This document shows positions 6,989 through 8,750 of a stretch of DNA of 8,750 bases, piece by piece. This DNA comes from Trichodesmium sp. MAG_R04 (GTDB lineage Bacteria; Cyanobacteriota; Cyanobacteriia; Cyanobacteriales; Microcoleaceae). The notes beneath the pieces are model-generated. The model was not told where the DNA came from. It did not search any database and was given only the letters and a program-made list of their open reading frames with translations. Numbering within the stretch: the first letter of the stretch is position 1; each line of letters starts with the position of its first letter. Location: NCBI GenBank assembly GCA_023356515.1, contig JAKQYG010000149.1:1-8750 (forward strand). The letters are read 5' to 3'. A program made the position numbers and the translations under genes.

Positions 6989-7120
6989 TTCACAGGAAAT
7001 ATATTAGTCGCGGGTGGGCATACCGAGACAAAAAACGGACGGGTCGGCAAGTGTAAGACTAATGCCAAAGTAGCGGCAGCCCGTGAAACGTCAACCCACC
7101 GAGGAGCTAAGGCTCGGTAG
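6989..7120 (+). pseudogene. TnpB C-terminal relic B
   Basis: The plus-strand frame from 6989 reads FTGNILVAGGHTETKNGRVG, then KCKTNAKVAAARETSTHR and a TAG at 7118-7120. N-I-L-x-A-G plus a hydrophilic, basic tail is the usual end of a TnpB of another subfamily than relic A; the D-x-N-A-A part just before is lost, with a TAG upstream at 6986. No start codon or N-terminal half exists. The TnpB identification rests on the N-I-L-x-A-G tail together with the right-end structure that follows, so it is less certain than relics A and C. Confidence 0.55.
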
Positions 7121-7156
7121 GTAACCCGGTACCTTTAGGCCGGGGAGAATGTCAAC
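7039..7156 (+). mobile_element. Right end and omega-RNA-like scaffold of relic B
   Basis: Three stems in series: ACGGGT (7039-7044) with GCCCGT (7079-7084); ACCGAG (7098-7103) with CTCGGT (7113-7118); and the terminal hairpin CCCGG-ta-CC, loop TTTA, GG-CCGGG (7125-7144). The element ends GGGGAGAATGTCAAC (7142-7156). The last hairpin plus GGGAG...GTCAA matches the IS605-type right-end pattern seen in relics A and C. The end lies about 150 bp before psaL, so it may have altered the psaL promoter region. Confidence 0.6.
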
Positions 7157-7307
7157 TAACTTTGCAGAAATTGTGTAGGTTTTGCACAGTAGAAACCCAG
7201 ATAAGATTAACTTTTCTAAAGTTGAAGACCAATTTTGAGATTAAAATCTACTTATCTCTTAGAATAAGACCTTAAATATACTCCAATCCAGAGGAAAAGA
7301 ATACAAT
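7157..7307 (+). promoter_or_regulatory. psaL upstream region
   Basis: 151 bp between the relic B right end and psaL must contain the psaL leader and probably its promoter. TATACT (7277-7282) and TAAAAT (7242-7247) are possible -10 boxes, but neither has a good -35. CTTAT/ATAAG (7251-7268) is a small inverted repeat. No confident promoter can be named. Confidence 0.3.
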
Positions 7308-7793
7308 ATGACAGAAGCAACAGATTCAGGATTTGTTCAACCCTACAAAGGAGATCCTTTCGTAGGTCATTTATCTACTCCCATAAGTGATTCTGACTTT
7401 ACCAGAGCATTTATCGGTAACTTGCCTATTTACCGTCCCGGTCTATCTCCAATTCTACGGGGCCTAGAAGTAGGTATGGCTCACGGTTATTTTATTGTTG
7501 GCCCTTGGTCAAAACTTGGTCCATTAAGGGATTCAGCAGTTGCTAACTTAGGTGGACTAATTTCCACGATCGCCTTAATTTTAATCGCCACCATTTGTCT
7601 CTCTACTTATGGCCTAGTTTCTTTCCAAGGAGAAAGTGATAAAGAAGCAGACCCATTAAAAACTTCTGAAGGTTGGAGTCAATTTACTGGTGGCTTCTTC
7701 ATCGGTGCCATGGGTGGTGCCGTTGTTGCTTTCTTCCTACTCGAAAATTTTGAGCTTGTAGACTCAATGTTCCGAGGTTTTGTCAATAACTAA
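7308..7793 (+). CDS. psaL: Photosystem I reaction centre subunit XI
   Basis: 161 codons, the normal length. PsaL is a thylakoid membrane subunit of photosystem I that holds the trimer together and binds chlorophyll and carotenoid near the trimer axis. Seen: the N-terminal stromal sequence with PYKGDPFVGHLSTP (12-25), IYRPGLSPILRGLEVGMAHGY (split at 41-50 and 51-61) with conserved E54 and H59 near the first membrane helix, then hydrophobic helices at about 79-104 and 126-146. A purine-rich GAGGAAAAGA lies at 7291-7300, a little far from the ATG (13 bases from GAGG). psaI follows 162 bp later in the same direction, the psaL-psaI order of many cyanobacteria, so co-transcription is likely. No clear HLR1 high-light element was found upstream; the relic B right end lies there instead. 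Confidence 0.96.
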   Translation: MTEATDSGFVQPYKGDPFVGHLSTPISDSDFTRAFIGNLPIYRPGLSPILRGLEVGMAHGYFIVGPWSKLGPLRDSAVANLGGLISTIALILIATICLSTYGLVSFQGESDKEADPLKTSEGWSQFTGGFFIGAMGGAVVAFFLLENFELVDSMFRGFVNN

Positions 7794-7801
7794 ATACCTC
7801 A

Positions 7802-7843
7802 TATCAGTTATCAATATCTTGGACTGAAGCTAGAGATTTGAAA
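7802..7843 (+). repeat. psaL 3' copy of a duplicated motif
   Basis: Starts TATCAGTTATCAA (7802-7814) and continues with GACTGAAGCTAGAGATT (7822-7838). The same order of motifs recurs after psaI at 8073-8115, and the first 13 bases recur exactly at 8186-8198. Confidence 0.6.
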
Positions 7844-7846
7844 ACT

Positions 7847-7867
7847 GGAATTTATTTTTTAAATTCC
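7847..7867 (+). terminator. Hairpin between psaL and psaI
   Basis: GGAATTT (7847-7853), loop ATTTTTT, AAATTCC (7861-7867): a perfect 7-bp but AT-rich stem. With no T-run after it, it is more likely a partial terminator or an mRNA-processing or stability element in a psaL-psaI transcript than a strong stop. Confidence 0.35.
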
Positions 7868-7941
7868 CTATCTAAGGGGAGGTTTGAGAGCTTATTTTTT
7901 TGCTAAATTAGGCAATCACCTATTTTTAAATTATGTAATTG

Positions 7942-7948
7942 AAGGAGA
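7942..7948 (+). promoter_or_regulatory. psaI: psaI ribosome binding site
   Basis: AAGGAGA lies seven bases before ATG 7956 and decides the start of psaI against the longer in-frame ATG at 7884. Confidence 0.8.
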
Positions 7949-7955
7949 ATTTGAA

Positions 7956-8072
7956 ATGACTGGTTCTTATGCAGCATCTTACCTGCCTTGGATTTTAATT
8001 CCTGTAGTGACTTGGTTAATGCCAATTGTAGTTATGGGTTTATTGTTTGTCTATATTGAGAGTGATGCCTAG
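7956..8072 (+). CDS. psaI: Photosystem I reaction centre subunit VIII
   Basis: 38 codons, the usual size. PsaI is a single-helix thylakoid subunit that packs against PsaL and helps hold it in the photosystem I trimer. Seen: a short N-terminus MTGSYAASYLPWILIP, one hydrophobic segment rich in V, L, M and P (about 10-33), and the short charged C-terminus YIESDA. The start is set by a strong ribosome site; the in-frame extension back to 7884 would add 24 residues not found in the family and is rejected. The gene sits 162 bp downstream of psaL and probably shares its transcript. Confidence 0.93.
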   Translation: MTGSYAASYLPWILIPVVTWLMPIVVMGLLFVYIESDA

Positions 8073-8115
8073 TTCAGTTATTAGTTATTTATCTGACTAA
8101 AGCTAGAGATTGGAA
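8073..8115 (+). repeat. psaI 3' copy of the duplicated motif
   Basis: TTCAGTTATTA (8073-8083) followed by GACTAAAGCTAGAGATT (8095-8111), matching the psaL 3' copy with one change in the second block. Here AGATT-GGA-AATCT (8107-8119) can also fold into a small hairpin. Confidence 0.6.
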
Positions 8116-8149
8116 ATCTTGTTAAAAGCTCTCACTTTCAAAAGCAGAT

Positions 8150-8187
8150 TACAGCAGGGATGTTCTATTGAGCTTCCCTATGCTGTA
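8150..8187 (+). terminator. Strong hairpin downstream of psaI
   Basis: TACAGCA (8150-8156) with TGCTGTA (8181-8187), and GGGA (8157-8160) with TCCC (8175-8178), give 11 base pairs with a two-base bulge (TA) and a 14-nt loop. It lies 78 bp past the psaI stop. It may end the psaLI transcript or protect its 3' end, though no T-run follows. It could instead belong to the neighbouring IS relic. Confidence 0.45.
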
Positions 8188-8248
8188 TCAGTTATCAAAA
8201 TAATACAATCCAAATTATCATGGATGAATGCTGTGCTTAGCTATGGTA

Positions 8249-8396
8249 ATAGACCCTGATATAAAAGCAGGGATAAATATAAAAAACAGGGCGGTAGGGC
8301 ATTCCGTTCTTAAAGCTCGTGGAGTTCGACGGACTACCGGGACTGGGAAGCGAGAAGCCCACACTAAACTAATGCTATGGTGTGGGAGTATGTCAC
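8249..8396 (+). pseudogene. TnpB C-terminal relic C
   Basis: The frame reads IDPDIKAGINIKNRAVGHSV, then LKARGVRRTTGTGKREAHT. This corresponds to the TnpB RuvC-III region (family form D-R-D-x-N-A-A-I-N-I-K-N-R-A-V-G) plus the tail; the R of DRD is P and N-A-A is K-A-G. The zinc-ribbon cysteines and everything upstream are gone: the bases just before 8249 give no CxxC in any frame. No tail stop occurs before the right end, since the frame runs on to 8497. It lies between psaI and comB on the same strand. Confidence 0.75.
8291..8396 (+). mobile_element. Right end and omega-RNA-like scaffold of relic C
   Basis: CGGTAG (8292-8297) pairs with CTACCG (8334-8339), with a nested CCGT (8304-8307) / ACGG (8329-8332). 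Then the terminal hairpin CCCACAC (8358-8364) with GTGTGGG (8380-8386), 15-nt loop, and the end GGGAGTATGTCAC (8384-8396). The loop-side left arm looks decayed: GCTATG on the right no longer finds its complement. The layout is the same as relics A and B with different stem sequences. Confidence 0.65.
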
Positions 8397-8423
8397 TTAG
8401 TACTGTGAGTAATCATGTAAATT

Positions 8424-8750
8424 GTGAAAATATTCGTCTATCATACCCCAGAAGAAACTCCTATCGAGAATATGCCAGATTGTGCTATTGCAGTTGATGT
8501 CCTGAGGGCAACAACAACAATTGCTACAGCTATTAATACAGGTGCAGAAGGAGTACAAGTATTTAGCAACATTGAAGAATTAATGACAGTTAGTGACAAA
8601 TGGCCTGCTGAACAACGCATTCGTGTCGGAGAACGAGGTGGTAAAAAAGTGGAAGGTTGTGATGAAGGCAACTCACCTTTAAACTTTACATCAGAAACAG
8701 TAAAAGGTAAACGCTTATTTATGACTACTACTAATGGCACCCGTTGTCTT
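8424..8750 (+). CDS. comB: ComB family 2-phosphosulfolactate phosphatase, partial (C-terminus beyond right edge)
   Basis: 109 codons in frame from GTG 8424 to the edge. Seen: an N-terminal strand KIFVYHTPEE, the signature AVDVLRATTTIATA (23-36) with the acidic and arginine residues of the active site (D25, R28), GERGGKKVEGCDEGNSP (69-85) and FMTTTNGTR (99-107). ComB is a Mg-dependent phosphatase first described in methanogen coenzyme M synthesis, where it turns phosphosulfolactate into sulfolactate. Cyanobacteria have homologues but no coenzyme M, so the substrate here is uncertain. Start: an in-frame TAA at 8418 leaves the GTG as the only usual start before the conserved region. There is no Shine-Dalgarno sequence. 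The start lies 28 bp after the relic C right end, so the promoter must lie in the relic or further upstream. Confidence 0.9.
   Translation, partial: MKIFVYHTPEETPIENMPDCAIAVDVLRATTTIATAINTGAEGVQVFSNIEELMTVSDKWPAEQRIRVGERGGKKVEGCDEGNSPLNFTSETVKGKRLFMTTTNGTRCL

Noticed and set aside
7010..7156. Group II intron fragment
   Set aside because: Several short stems invite this reading in such genomes, but there is no recognisable domain V, and the terminal hairpin plus GGGAG...GTCAA fits an IS605-type right end better.
7884..7955. N-terminal extension of psaI
   Set aside because: PsaI is about 38 residues long and a strong ribosome site precedes ATG 7956.
8228..8497. 89-codon ORF as a real gene
   Set aside because: Its middle is a TnpB tail and its end is out-of-frame comB; there is no start signal. 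It is a relic reading frame.
8441..8740. 99-codon minus-strand ORF
   Set aside because: Antisense to comB, whose conserved motifs are on the plus strand.

Overview
The window comes from a cyanobacterium. It carries the photosystem I genes psaL and psaI, three exact copies of the cyanobacterial HIP1 octamer GCGATCGC (2823, 4767, 5583), and several proteins with typical cyanobacterial family signatures. AT-rich gaps of 280-550 bp between most genes, plus decayed IS200/IS605-type sequences, point to a filamentous marine genome of the Trichodesmium/Okeania kind. That genus guess is inference; I could not search a database.

Layout. At 1-1604 (minus) is the N-terminal 534 codons of a large NACHT-type STAND NTPase that runs off the left edge. 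At 2023-3267 (minus) is a HemW-type radical SAM protein. Divergent from it, at 3699-4778, is a four-helix membrane protein with PIN and TRAM domains. Two plus-strand transferase genes follow: a TIGR04282-type nucleotidyl/glycosyltransferase-like protein (5058-5675) and a TIGR04283-type GT2 glycosyltransferase (6046-6759). Next come psaL (7308-7793) and psaI (7956-8072), and the window ends inside comB (GTG start at 8424).

The main unadvertised content is in the gaps. Three separate gaps (between the two transferases, upstream of psaL, and between psaI and comB) each hold the decayed tail of a TnpB gene. In each case only the last 40-50 codons survive, starting near the RuvC-III 'D-x-N-x-x-x-N-I' region. 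Each tail continues into an intact-looking right end: a long stem anchored on the codons for (A/R)-V-G, a terminal hairpin, then a shared GGGAG-N3/5-GTCA ending. That is the part of such elements that encodes the omega (guide) RNA scaffold. A fourth, weaker right-end-like hairpin lies at 6921-6952. The three tails differ in sequence, so they look like separate insertions of different subfamilies. Whether they are just 5'-truncated debris or still make stand-alone guide RNAs cannot be told from sequence alone.

How the genes fit together. psaL and psaI encode adjacent subunits of the photosystem I trimerisation domain and probably form one transcription unit; a near-identical motif follows each. 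The two transferases are family partners that usually travel together. The NACHT protein is a candidate signalling or antiphage NTPase, but no other defence gene is visible. No tRNA, rRNA, CRISPR array or intact transposase was seen.
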